From Asterias amurensis (Eukaryota > Echinodermata > Asteroidea > Forcipulatida > Asteriidae): 64,000 nucleotides of DNA. The position numbers and the translations under genes were made by a program. The stretch's first letter is position 1. The number at the start of each line of letters is the position of its first letter. Below are positions 46,531 through 57,100 of this stretch, piece by piece. Below the pieces are notes generated by a model. That model was not told the origin of the DNA. It did not search any database and worked only from the letters and a program-made list of their open reading frames with translations. Location: contig NC_092667.1 in assembly GCF_032118995.1 (NCBI RefSeq), positions 1,604,931 to 1,668,930 on the forward strand. Direction: 5' to 3'.

Positions 46531-48120
46531 TGCGGGTCGATATTGTGCAGAGCTGCCGACATATCTTTCTTTTGCTTCTCAGAAGAATCACGACAGTAAT
46601 GTTTGATGGATGATTCGTTTTCTGTGAGTACGACTATCACAACGAGCCTCGTTGAGTACAGTTAGTTGTAGCTCGCACACAATGTTGTGCAGATTACCTT
46701 TTCGTTCTCTTCTCCTTCCAATGTTGAAAGTTCTGCTTCAGTTAGATGGTCAAACCTGTCTCCCCCAGGAGCACATTATTCTTCATTGCTTTCATTTATT
46801 TATCTGCTTTCCGGCTCACTGTCTCTGCTCTCAATATTCTGTATCAGCAAAATTTCTTCATCTGTGATTTCAAAATTTAGATTAAAGTTTTGATTGGAAA
46901 TAATAATGTCGTCAGACATGTTGTTTTCGGTCAAAATATTAGTGAGTTGTGATATTGTGTGTAAAGTATGGCAAAATAGCAGACGACATTTACTTAGTAA
47001 ATTTGCACAACTTATCAACCTCTGTCAATAAGAGTAATTTTGTTACTCCATTTATAAATGGTTTTAAATTACAATCTATTTAAAAATGATTTTAAACATC
47101 AATATTATTGTACCCCAAATTTCCCTAATCTTCAGAACCCATCCACTTTTGGGGGAAAATTAAACTTCTTTTGTAGAAAATAAAGTGCATAGACGAATGT
47201 TATGACGTCACTGTTGAAGTGAGAAAACACAAGCAGAAATGTATCCATGTTCAGGGGCCTTTTTTTACCGCTGACTCGTTATAAACAGAGCTCCAGTGTT
47301 TTTTTACTATCAACCTCTCCCCATTGCTCGTTACCAAGTAAGGTTTTATGCTAATAAATATTTTGAGTAATTAACTTATTTCATTTTAACAAGAATTTTT
47401 TTAAATTAATTTAAAATGCTTAATTTATCAAGCACAAACATGGTAAGTGAGTAAACTCCCTCAAAATTAAGTTTTCAAAGATACTTCTTTCAATATCATT
47501 ATAAAGTAACAGGAATTTAACTGAAATTGTTGATCATTAACTTAATAGCTTAAATTTGTGTTTTTCTGTAGACCGAGCAAGTCGGCTACGACATCATCCG
47601 TGTCAAATTTTGCAAACTTAATCATCTGTGTCATATCACTTGACTAAATATTAATTTACTTTGAGTCAGGGGGGGGGGGGGGATAAATTCTGCTGCCATT
47701 CACTCCCGATCCATGGTGCCACTGTCGAAGGAACGAGCGTATATGCCTATTTCCTAAATGTTGGTCTTCGTCCATGCACCATGTTCACGCATCACTGGAG
47801 TGGAAAAACTTAAGTAATACATACAAACAATTGACTTAAAAATTAAACAATATCGTGCCATTCGTGCAAAATATGGAGCGATTTTTTTTTTTTTTTTGCA
47901 AGTCGCCTGACACACAAGGCCTGAAGACCACTTCAAAGTCTGGGCTACAATTATTTTTTCCAGAATCCATTGCCACCTACTCCTAGGGCTGAAACAGGGT
48001 TATCCCTTTTACAGTCCATACGAATGTAGGTTCGGGTATCATCAATTCAAAGTCTATAACATTTGCCATATTTTCTTGTAATAACCTCTTCAGAATATTC
48101 ATTATTTTGATTTTACCCAT
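46531..48120. other. Lectin spacer, unit 3, second part
   Basis: Includes the decayed MSDD island (about 46698-46919, - strand), a MITE fragment near 47286-47372, a G13 tract near 47669, and the MIKFAKF island near 47575-47640. Similarity to units 1 and 2 ends near a T tract at about 47885. Confidence 0.4.
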
Positions 48121-48300
48121 ATACACCGATGTGTGTTGGCACTGTATACTCAGTACTTTCCCGAGTCCTGTGAACAAAATATCACAGGCATATTACTAGG
48201 GTGGGATTCGAACCCAAGACCTTTGCAATTCTAGAGCAGTGTCTTACCAACTAGACCACCGAGATTGCCCGGTGGCTTAGAGGCAGTTTCGAATTCTATG
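48121..48300 (-). mobile_element. tRNA-derived SINE, copy on - strand (1)
   Basis: Complement shows box A TAGTTGGTAAGACACTGCTC, GAATTGCAAAGG, box B GGTTCGAATCCCACCC and the tail with ACTGAGTATACAGTGCC. Same family as 55571-55755. Confidence 0.85.
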
Positions 48301-48375
48301 TTAGCAGCGGGTACTGCAAACGATTTAAAAGGTGTTAAATTTGCATCAGGGATAAAGAATATTCATTGTGTTGTT

Positions 48376-48546
48376 GACCCATATACACCGATGTGTGCTA
48401 GCACTGTATACTCGGTACTTACCCGAGTTCTGTAAAAAAATCACAGGCATATTATTCGGGTGGGACACGAACCCACGACCTTTGCAATTCTAGAGCAGTG
48501 TCATACCATTAATTAGACCACCGAGATTGCCCGGTGGCTAGAGGCA
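48376..48546 (-). mobile_element. tRNA-derived SINE, copy on - strand (2)
   Basis: Second copy about 75 bp further on, same orientation and closely similar, including the flanking GGCAGTTTCGAAT/GGCAGTTCGAAT; probably a local duplication of the element with its flank. Confidence 0.85.
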
Positions 48547-49295
48547 GTTCGAATCATTATGTTCGAACCCTTCATAATTACCAACTTTTTCTCTTCCTTT
48601 TTGTCTGTCTCCACAAAGTTAAGAACAAAGGGGACTCCCTTATAATATTGGGCACTTTTGGGTTCCAATTTGACACATCGATGTTGACGTTGTTGTTTAC
48701 AAAGATTAACATTCATTTGCAAAATGATCCTGCATAAGATGATTTATTTAATTCCTCGCGGTAATTACAAGCTAAAAAAAACCAGGAGACTGTTTGGGAC
48801 ATGTTGTTTGCTTGTTTGTGAGGGTTGTGGGGATACTTGTCTACAACTGCATCGTTTAATTGGTATGATCTGATGGATTAAATGGTAGCATGTGCCTGAT
48901 CCTACCTAATAAAATAGGTTATTTGTTGACTCATGTCGTTATGTAGTATAGGGCCTGTTTACATAATAATATCGAAGTCTTTATATAGCGCACGTATCTA
49001 CCAAACGAGGTACTCAAGGCGCTGAGTATATACACATTTTCAGAAAGAGAGGTTATTGCAATGATGAATTCTGAGACCCATTACAAGGTGCTACGGCGCA
49101 TACAGCAGCCACAGCCAGGAACACCGGGGCGACATTTTATTAAAAAGTATGCTTGTTTGTTTATTTGCTTTCCATGAGTTCTTGATGGGATGGGTGGGGA
49201 TGAAGACTTTGAACTGATGGACTCTGCTTGCTAGGCTCGGTGTACTGCAACAGACAATGACTTCAGAGTTGGCATTTTGCCCAAATAAAAAGCTT
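48547..49295. other. No gene seen; one repeat fragment
   Basis: Around 49000-49135 is a fragment sharing CCAGGAACACCGGGGCG with the repeat at 14220. Otherwise nothing recognised. Confidence 0.4.
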
Positions 49296-49617
49296 TTGGA
49301 CACTATTGATAATACTCAAAATAATTATTAGCACAAAACCTTACTTGGTAATGGCGAGATGTTGACCGTATAAACATTGTGAGAAACATTGTTGATTTCG
49401 AGACCTCAGATTTATAGTTTGAGGTCTCGAAATAAGCATCTGAAAGCACACAACTTCGTGTGACAAGGGTGTTTTTTCTTTCATAAATTATTATCTCGGA
49501 ACTCCGACGACCAATTGGGCTCAAATTTTCACAGGTTTGTTATTTTATGCATATTGATATACAACAAGTGAAAAGACTGGTCTTTGACAATAACATTACC
49601 AACAGTGTCCAGTGTCT
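49296..49617. mobile_element. GGACACTATTGG-family MITE
   Basis: Shortened member with the GAGACCTCA hairpin. Shares the TTAA at 49618-49621 with the next element. Confidence 0.8.
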
Positions 49618-49621
49618 TTAA

Positions 49622-49912
49622 AGGCACTGGACACATGTGGTAATTACCAACAATAATTCTTAGCATAAAAACTTAATTGGTAACGAGCAACAACGAGCTG
49701 TTGATATAGTATAAAACATTGTGAGAAACGAATCTCTCTAAAAAGTTTAGTTTTTGAGAAAGAAGTAATTTCTCATTAAAATTTGAATCTGAGAAAGAAT
49801 TAATGACCAATATTGAACTCAATTTTACAGATTTGTTATTTTGGCATATCAATGAGATATACACCAAGTGAGAACACTGGTCTTCGACCATCACCAAACG
49901 TGTCCGGTGCCA
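49622..49912. mobile_element. GGACAC-family MITE, divergent, adjoining copy
   Basis: Ends AGGCACTGGACAC and GTGTCCGGTGCC; TTAA on both sides. It abuts the previous element head-to-tail. Confidence 0.75.
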
Positions 49913-50519
49913 TTAAGGGGGACCCTATAACCCAAAACATGTTTATGCAATGTGTTTCTTTTTTAAAATAGTGTTGTGCGACAATTTTTCACCCAGTAAA
50001 AAATGAGACAAGTTCAGATGCTAGGCTGCAATGCAATGAGCTTTAATAGAACATTTCAAAAAATACTGCTTACAAACAAGCAGAGACAAACCCTGCGATC
50101 TGAGTAAAACAACCAGCAATTATTACATCAAGAGCTATCACAGAAATAATTGGTAAACAGTATTAGGCCCCTGTATAATGTTCTTTTATTATTTAATTAA
50201 AATATCTTTTTTTTTCTATGTACGAAACCAGACACTTTTAGAATGGACTTAGATGACCTTACAGTTTACATTATAAATCAATGGACAGGAACAGCAAACA
50301 ATTCAGTAGGCCCTTACACAGAACCTACTCGTCCCAAAAGTCCCCCATATCCCGCGCAGTTCCACAGACCCAAGACAAAGCCTTTTTATACCAAAGTTTC
50401 CCATAAGCGTTACTTCCATTGGTTTTCACAAATCATTTACATCATATAAAATCTGCATGCATTTTGTATTTTAATCCATTGCCTTGTTATAAAATGGACA
50501 CAAACATAAATAAACGGCA
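49913..50519. other. No gene seen
   Basis: AT-rich, nothing recognised. Confidence 0.4.
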
Positions 50520-50651
50520 TAATATTAGGCATTGTTTTGGAATGAATAATATGGTTGGACAGATATTAAAGATGTGTCATTTCATTTCAAAACACAGTCC
50601 TCTATTTTGTAGAACCAATTTTTTAATCCACAAACCCTTTGTTCTGCTAAT

Positions 50652-50794
50652 GGGAGACTTTGGAATGCTAGGTGGCAGCAGACTTACCAGGTAAATTTCC
50701 ATTGTTTACGGTAGTTCTGAGCACGCGCACATTACCGAGAACAAAGGATTTTACCTGGTAAGTCTGCTGCCACCAAGCGTCCCAAAAGTCTCCC
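50652..50794. mobile_element. Short palindromic MITE, copy 2
   Basis: Same family as 550-690. The flanks match the uninterrupted sequence near 27742 (CTGCTAATTGTATTTCC), so that locus is the empty site and this insertion is specific to unit 4. Confidence 0.85.
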
Positions 50795-50861
50795 ATTGTA
50801 TTTCCATCGGTAAAATAATGTTGTTCAATCGCTATTATACATAGGCCTACATACATATTTT

Positions 50862-51211
50862 TCCCAAGGTTACAAAGCGCCTATAGAAGATGCAACAAAG
50901 AAGTCCAAACTCAAGATGTTCCAATGAAAAGTGAAACAAAACAGTCAGCTGTTTCTGTATAAGTGAGTCTTTAGTAGTTTTTGAATTGTTTATGTGAAGT
51001 TGCATGGCGGAGATGTGATGGTAATGAGTTCCATAGATTTGGAGCAGCAGCAGAAAAAAACACTTGAACCAGCTCAGAGACGGTGCGATGTTCGGCCAAG
51101 AGAATCTAGCATGTCAGATATGTATGATGGTGACTGGTGAGCAAGGGATTTGAAGACATGTAAACAAAGTTTGAAGTCGATTCTGTTTGCGATGGGCAGC
51201 CAGTGCAATTT
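50862..51211 (-). mobile_element. CR1/L2-like LINE 3' end fragment, lectin unit 4
   Basis: Same fragment and position relative to the lectin as in units 1-3. Its left flank matches that of unit 1 (27634-27866) but not units 2 and 3. Confidence 0.85.
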
Positions 51212-51292
51212 ATTCATTATATTAAAACACACTACTGGTGTTTTCGTGCACGAGAAACTCTTTTAACAGGGCAAGGAGCAACAAAATGTTAA

Positions 51293-51674
51293 AGGAACAC
51301 GTTGCCTTGGATCGGACGAGTTGGTCAAAACAAAAGCGTTTGTAACCGTTTTTTACAAAATGCATATGGTTGGAAAGATGTTTTAAAAGTAGAATACAAT
51401 GATCCACACAAGTTTGCCTCGAAATTGCGTGGTTTTCCTTCTACTGTGCGAACTAACATGGTCGGCCATTTATGGGAGTCAAAATTTTGACCCCCATAAA
51501 TGGCCGACGTGTTAGTCGACGAGGTAAAAGGAAAACCACGCAATTTCGAGGCATGTTTGTGTGGATCATTGTATTCTACTTTTACAACATCTTTCTACCC
51601 ATATGCATTTTATAAACAACGGTTACAAACGCTTTTCAAAGACCAACTCGACCGATCCAAGGCAACGTGTTCCT
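51293..51674. mobile_element. AGGAACACGTTGCC-family palindromic MITE, copy 3
   Basis: TTAA at 51289-51292 and 51675-51678. The same spot in units 1-3 reads ATGTTAAGAGATTTG without insertion, proving the TTAA target duplication. It lies in the 3' flank or 3' UTR of lectin gene 4. Confidence 0.95.
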
Positions 51675-51755
51675 TTAAGAGATTTGAAGGCAATGAGCAT
51701 TTTTCATTTTCATGAAAAGTACTTGCCCAGAATATTGAGCAACCTTTCCCAGGAG

Positions 51756-53482
51756 CTACAGTGCTCGTACTGGACGCTGACAGATTAACTTGCGTGGGTT
51801 TCCACAATTCCCATCGTTCCAGCCTGCATAGTCAGCCCTGCCTGCAGCGCAGTCTTGGTTGCCTTCATAACTATTTGGCTGACTATCAGCCCATCTCTTG
51901 TCCTGCACGTCAATAGCACCTTCCTCATCCAGACACACCCAGGTACCTGAACAAAGTCAATCAAAAAAAAGTATCATTTCATCAATCTTCATTGTCCTTA
52001 TCATTTGGCCCATAACAAAATGTATTCAGCCCATCTCTCGTCCTGCTGCACGTCAATAGTAGCTTCACCATCCAAACACACCCAGGTACCTGAAGCAAGT
52101 CAATCAGGACAAAGTCTCATTACATCGATGTTGGGAAAGAGATTGTACTTAACAGAATTTTGTATAAATAAAATTTGAAAAAAAGGTAGAATATTCATAT
52201 CAGGTTTTTTTTTTCTTTTCTTTTTCTTCTCATTATTTTTCGATACGCATATTGGCTGTAGCGGGTTTCCGCATTTGAACACCATTCCCGGTTTTGAACA
52301 CAGATTTACGACTCTTGTTAATAATAACGTATGCCACACCGGGGATTAGATTAAGCCATGAACCAGGTGTGGCGGTTTCAACTTTCCGCCGTGTTCAGTT
52401 TTCCGAATGACCAAATACGGTAAAATTACGTCATGCGATGCCTGCGCACAGCAAGCGAAAGTAGTCCACTTTTAGTGCCGTATTGAGTCATCCGTGTTAC
52501 ACTCTCCGGTAGCTGTCATGGCGGCGTCCACGAGTACAACGAGCGGCGAACGCGTGGATCGTATGAGAGAATTTGGTGTGAAGACCAAGCAAATTATCCT
52601 GTATTTATTTTAACCAGTGGCACAAGCAGTGTTGTACACATGAGATGGGGCAAGAGAATAATAATGTGACTATAACAGAAAAGAATCGTAATAGAAACAA
52701 TTGGGGGTCACTGATAGAACTACACTACAGTACTCGCCAGGGTACTCGCGGCGGTATTTTTGTCCGACTACGTCACCCGGAAAACTGAACACGCCGGAAA
52801 GCTAAAACCGTTCGAACAACGTGCTGAAATGTCCGGCTACGTCACCCGGAAAACTGAACACGGTGGAAGACTGAAACCGCCACACTGGGCGAAGCATTTT
52901 GGCACCGTGTTGTCAATATTATTGTCAACAAATAAAAGTAAGGTTCGAACCAACGACCTCCGGATTAACGTGCCGGCGCTCTACCAACTGAGCTATCTAG
53001 CCCATGTTTGTGGTGTCCCTATTTTGCCAATATCTTTGTTCGGTCGAGTCCCACTCTAGTCAGTTCTTTGTTCGACCCCAAAAATCATTTCACAATTTAC
53101 CCAGTCAGTTTCCCTTGTGGTTTATATTGACAAATAAGAGTAAAGGACATATTTTATAAACGTCATTTCTAGAATTGTACAAACCTTCAGTTTGAATGTC
53201 GTTGCAACCAATCCAGAACCTTTGGCCACTGAACATCTTGTGGAGTTGTTGTAACTCTTCTCCGGATTGAGGGACAACCATCACCCCACCCAACTCAACA
53301 CAAATCTGCTTGCCCTCTTCCCATGTAACGTCGGCATCATGCATCTTGTAGCATTTGTCTCGCCACTGGCTCCAAAAAGGATGGCATGGCTTCCAACACC
53401 GCCTGTTTGCGGCAGCGTAGTTTGCCATCATAAGTACACCAACGACACCCAGCAGTTTGCTCGCCAACATTTTGCAGACCAT
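51756..53482 (-). CDS. C-type lectin gene 4 (two exons; QPN/WND type, most diverged)
   Basis: Exon 1 is 53482-53185 and exon 2 is 51946-51756; 162 residues. It is the most diverged copy: the signal peptide ends YAAANRRCWKPCHPFW, the pre-WIG loop is MFSGQRFWIGC (losing the Cys present there in genes 1-3), the motif is QPN (DSQPNSYEGNQDC) and the WND position is the canonical WND (GWNDGNCG). NQDC still replaces EDC. Splice sites and frame are intact. A 382-bp MITE lies about 80 bp after the stop and separates it from the AATAAA near 51209, so a different poly(A) site may be used. Its upstream region differs from genes 1-3. Confidence 0.88.
52001..52089 (-). pseudogene. Truncated second copy of lectin exon 2, unit 4
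   Basis: As in unit 3, with the EYILLWAK ending and a stop at 52001-52003; the shared insertion groups units 3 and 4. Confidence 0.7.
52362..52888. mobile_element. TIR element in lectin intron, unit 4
   Basis: Same position and ends as in units 1-3, with one extra A in the left end. Confidence 0.8.
52940..53003 (-). mobile_element. tRNA-like SINE head in lectin intron, unit 4
   Basis: Same tRNA-Asn-like head with intact A and B boxes. Confidence 0.7.
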
Positions 53483-54738
53483 CTCTTGACAAACTGAAAC
53501 TGCCAGGTATTAACCAAGAAGGTGTGGTCACAGAACGGAACCGTGCCAAGATCCAATAAAACACGGCTCATTGAGTCACAAAGAAACAGCGAAACAGGGA
53601 GTTTCTCAAAAACGACGACGATTCAACCCAAATATAGTATATAAAATTTGTAGGGAAAAAACTCGTCTTATTATATTTTGAGTTGTGCATAATAAGCTGT
53701 GCCGTATAAGAAATTTAGATGAAACCAAAAATCAAGTTGTCATGGAAATTTTCTTGCAAAATGTTTTCTTGAGGACTTAAAATTTATTTCACTGACTGAA
53801 GATATTGGCGCGAGTCCGAGTGCCCACTTAGTATATGCCAATTTAAAATCCTTTACTATAGGTTTTCCCGGCCAATTTCAGCAAAAAAAAATCATTCAAT
53901 TGCATTAACAGGCATTCCAATTCACGCAGTTTCCCCTAATCCCCTCAAACTAGGGTTTCTTTTCAGCTCTTAAAGCTTTCAATTTCATTTTCGTGCACAC
54001 ATGATTGCATTTTTGATCGTTCAGATTCGCTTCAGTCATTCTATTTCATTTATAGGTACTCAAGACTACACTTTGACACTTCTTCTTAAGTTGAATTTCT
54101 ACAACCTATTTGCAATTGATGTATTCAAATTAAGAGCCACCGAAGCGAACATGATTTTGCTGCTAGTTCGAGTTTTCTTTTTCATTTATGTGCAACGAAT
54201 TTCAACTTCTTTGCATTCAAATTAGAGATGACTTATAATGGCTTTATGACCCGAATAAACTGCCTTGTCCTTAAAGTTAAAACCTGTATCCGATTAAACA
54301 TTGAAATGAATTTTTTTTTTTTTTGCTTTATATAGCCTTATTGTCTTTGTTTTTGCTATGCCCAGAACTTGTCAAACAAGAAATTAACGAGTCTTTTTTT
54401 TACGGAAACACTTTGCTTAAAATCATAAGGGTTTGTTCTCAAATTTACAAATAAGTTAAACTAAAAATAACTCAATGTTATCCTGGTTTTTTTTTTACAC
54501 AGGTTCTTTTCTTTGTTAAAAAGTTTTTTTAAGGAAACACGAAGCTGAAAAATACAAGGGTTCGTTCTCAAATTTACAAATAAGTTGAAGTCGCCTGGAA
54601 ATAGAATTGTTTTTCTTTCAAACATAATAGTATATGCTTACGAACAATAAAACAATTTTTTTAGTAATTGTTAGTCACGATTTATGTGTTTAAAAAATAT
54701 ATAAAGTTGTTTGGGGGCTGACTCCGCCTACCCCTTTT
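53483..54738. other. Upstream of lectin gene 4; no gene seen
   Basis: 53519-53800 is homologous to 56540-56850 in the same orientation (shared ACAGAACGGAACC, AAGATCC, ACACGGCTCATTGAGTCAC, GCATAATAAGCTGTG). The rest is AT-rich with T tracts. Confidence 0.5.
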
Positions 54739-54890
54739 GTGACGTCATTCAAGGCAGACTTTGCCTGCAATGCGTATTGTAAACACACGTGCAAAGTACA
54801 TGTTCGTCCAAGTCGTGAGTTGGTACTGTACTTTGCAATTGTGTTTACGATACGCATTACAGGCAAAGTCTGCCTCGATTGACGTCACGA
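54739..54890. mobile_element. Palindromic MITE
   Basis: GACGTCATTCAAGGCAGACT at the left mirrors the AGTCTGCCTCGATTGACGTC end at the right, with GTTTAC and TACTTTGC arms inside. Confidence 0.8.
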
Positions 54891-55570
54891 ACAGCGCCCT
54901 CTCGGGTCGGGGTCTACTCTTAAATTTGTAAATAACATAAGAACTGATTTGTTTTAAACCTTAGTTAACTGTTTATTCACATTCAACTCATCAAAACACA
55001 TATATAAGTGACAAAAGTTTTATTTTGAAAAAAAATACCACTTCCAGGTGACTTTAAACTCAATGTAACCTGTTTTTTGTTTTACAGGTTCTTTGTTTGT
55101 TTGTTATACATTTGTTCTATTTGTGTTATTGTTCTGGGTTATGTTTTGTCTCCATCTTCTTCTTTAACCTTCAATGATCTGACGTGCAAGACATCTTGGC
55201 ATGTAGGTCTGGCTAGGGTTATACCATCTGACGCATTTTGCATGAGTTATCTGTCCAACATAGGCAGCAACGAATGCACATAGGCATTACGAAGAATTTT
55301 AGGAAAATATTTGCCCATTAATAAAAATGAATGGTTGACCAGCTCTAGCTGCCTGGATTTAACGAAATTGAATGAGTCTTGCGGCCTGATGAAATTTAAT
55401 GATTTAATTTGACCAGTGAATGCTTAACTGTTGAAATTGAATAACTCCTCTTGAATGCTGATTCAGAGTGCATTCTTTTTCAAAACGAAATTGATTGAGC
55501 CAGGAGTTAAAATGAATGGATTTTTGCTGAAATTGGCCGAGGCAGTTCGAATCCTAGCTATAGCTATCGA
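54891..55570. other. No gene seen
   Basis: AT-rich, nothing recognised. Confidence 0.4.
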
Positions 55571-55755
55571 GCAACCTCGGTAGTCTAGTTGGTAAGACAC
55601 TGCTCTAGAATTGCAAGGGTCGTGGGTTCGAATCCCACCCGAGTAACATGCCTACTGATACTTTTTCACAGGACTCGGGATAGTACTGAGTATACAGTGC
55701 TAACACACATCGGTGTATGGGTAAAAACCAAATTTAATATTCTGCATCCCCAATG
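55571..55755 (+). mobile_element. tRNA-derived SINE, best copy of its family
   Basis: CCTCGGTAGTCTAGTTGGTA (box A region), ACTGCTCTAGAATTG, box B GGGTTCGAATCCCACCCGAG, then the tail with ACTGAGTATACAGTGC and ACACATCGGTGTATGGG. The CTCGG/CCGAG ends could pair like an acceptor stem. Other copies at 17585, 48121 and 48376. Confidence 0.9.
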
Positions 55756-55960
55756 CAAATTTAACATAATAATAATAATCTTAGCATTTATACAACGTTC
55801 TTACACAAAAAAGGGTACCACAACGCTTTACAACAAAATAACAAGCAATCAAAAATTTACAACGCACTTGAATTGTTAAACTTGGTTTGGCATTAAAATG
55901 CGCCTGATGGACGAAATTACAGTAAGTCATTTCTTTTTTTCCCTACCTTCGCTAGGACCC

Positions 55961-56386
55961 TAGCCTTTAATCAAGGCGCACGCGGCGGCGGCACCCCAAG
56001 ATATCACGCCCGAAAAAAAGACAAACGCGCGCGGCAAAGCCGCGAAGCCGCGAAGCGACTTTAGCAACTCGTTTATCTAGTTAGTTATTCATAATATATG
56101 CGCCTTCTGTATGTTGCCCTCAGCACATGACTTTTTAGTGCACCATTATGTGTGTGTGGGTCATGGGGCGTGCATGCGGCGTGTCATCTATGGCATTGCG
56201 TCTTCTTATTGGCCAACAACTCATCACGCTCATGCATTATGCATTACATTTCTTCAACCAAAGAACTGTGGCAAAGAGTAACCCAATAAAAAAAAATAAG
56301 GCCCCAATACGAGTTGCTAAAGGTGCTTCGCGGCTAGGGTCGTTCTTGACATCTGGGGGTGCCGCGTGCGCCTTGACTAAAGGCTA
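55961..56386. mobile_element. 426-bp TIR element with 9-bp target duplication (Mutator-like)
   Basis: Ends TAGCCTTTAATCAAGGCGCA and the inverted TGCGCCTTGACTAAAGGCTA are flanked by CTAGGACCC at 55952-55960 and 56387-56395. TIRs run about 26 bp or more and are GC-rich. A 9-bp duplication fits Mutator-like elements. No transposase, so non-autonomous. It interrupts SINE-like sequence whose box B (GGTTCGAATCCTGCTGG) follows at once. Confidence 0.85.
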
Positions 56387-56395
56387 CTAGGACCC

Positions 56396-56461
56396 CGGTT
56401 CGAATCCTGCTGGGGGCACTTTGTGTATTAGGTTTCAGTCCATACTGGTAAAAATTTCAAT
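56396..56461 (+). mobile_element. SINE 3' part (GGTTCGAATCCTGCTGGGGG type)
   Basis: Box B GGTTCGAATCC, then GGGGGCACTTTGTGTATTAG and TTTCAGTCCATACTGG. A fuller copy is at 56905-57045 and a related one at 11027-11185. Confidence 0.75.
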
Positions 56462-56471
56462 TTGTCAAGAG

Positions 56472-56545
56472 ATGGTTTGCAAAATGGCGGCCAGCAATTT
56501 ATTAACTGTCGTTGTATATTTATTAGGCACAACCTTCACAGAACG
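56472..56545 (+). pseudogene. Fragment resembling lectin exon 1 start, copy 1
   Basis: ATGGTTTGCAAAATGGCGGC starts MVCKMAASNLLTVVVYLLGT, aligning with MVCKMLASKLLGVVGVL of the four lectins, including the upstream CAAGAG. No CTLD follows; the frame runs into the segment shared with 53519-53800. Opposite strand to the lectin cluster. Confidence 0.55.
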
Positions 56546-56904
56546 GAACCCTGCCAAGATCCATAAATTGGCAATAAAAACACGGCTCATTGAGTCACAC
56601 ACAAAGAAACAGCGCAGCGTGGAGTACTCCAGTAGTGGTAACAAATCAATCAATAAAAACTATAGGACATTTAAGAAAAAATAATAAAATATATAGAATT
56701 TGAAGAAAAAAAATGTACATGTAGACTTGTTACGATGTTGAGTTTGCATAATAAGCTGTGGCGTAGTACGTAATTGAGATGAGATTGGAATTAGGAATTG
56801 CAGGGAAATTACTTAATATTTGTTTTCTCAAAGACTTGAAATTAATTTGAGCGACATACACAGAAAAAAATTTGTTTTTAAGCAATGATTTTACAACCAA
56901 TTAA
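56546..56904. repeat. Segment homologous to the lectin gene 4 upstream region
   Basis: Direct, diverged copy of 53519-53800, collinear over about 300 bp. Confidence 0.65.
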
Positions 56905-57045
56905 CAATTGGGTGGCCTGGTTGGGGTAGTGGTATCTCTTCTCGCCTTCCTTCTGTAGGACCCTATCCTGTTCGAATCATGTTCGAATCCTGCTGGGGGA
57001 ACTATGTGGATTGGGTTTTTAGTCCATACTGGTACAATTTTCAAT
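56905..57045 (+). mobile_element. tRNA-derived SINE (GGTTGGGGTAGTGG type)
   Basis: GGGTGGCCTGGTTGGGGTAG box A region, GTTCGAATCCTGCTGGGGG box B and the GTGGATTGGGTTTTTAGTCC tail. A short internal repeat of GTTCGAATC is seen. Confidence 0.75.
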
Positions 57046-57055
57046 TTGTCAAGAA

Positions 57056-57100
57056 ATGGTCTGCAAAATGGCGGCCAGCAAGCTATTGACTGTTGTTTGA
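57056..57100 (+). pseudogene. Fragment resembling lectin exon 1 start, copy 2
   Basis: Reads MVCKMAASKLLTVV then a stop (TGA 57098-57100), followed by a second copy of CACAGAACGGAACCGTGCCA. Same arrangement as the fragment at 56472, again just after a SINE. Confidence 0.5.

Noticed and set aside
55571-55645. Functional tRNA gene
   Set aside because: The head is tRNA-like, but the conserved tail and three dispersed copies show a SINE.
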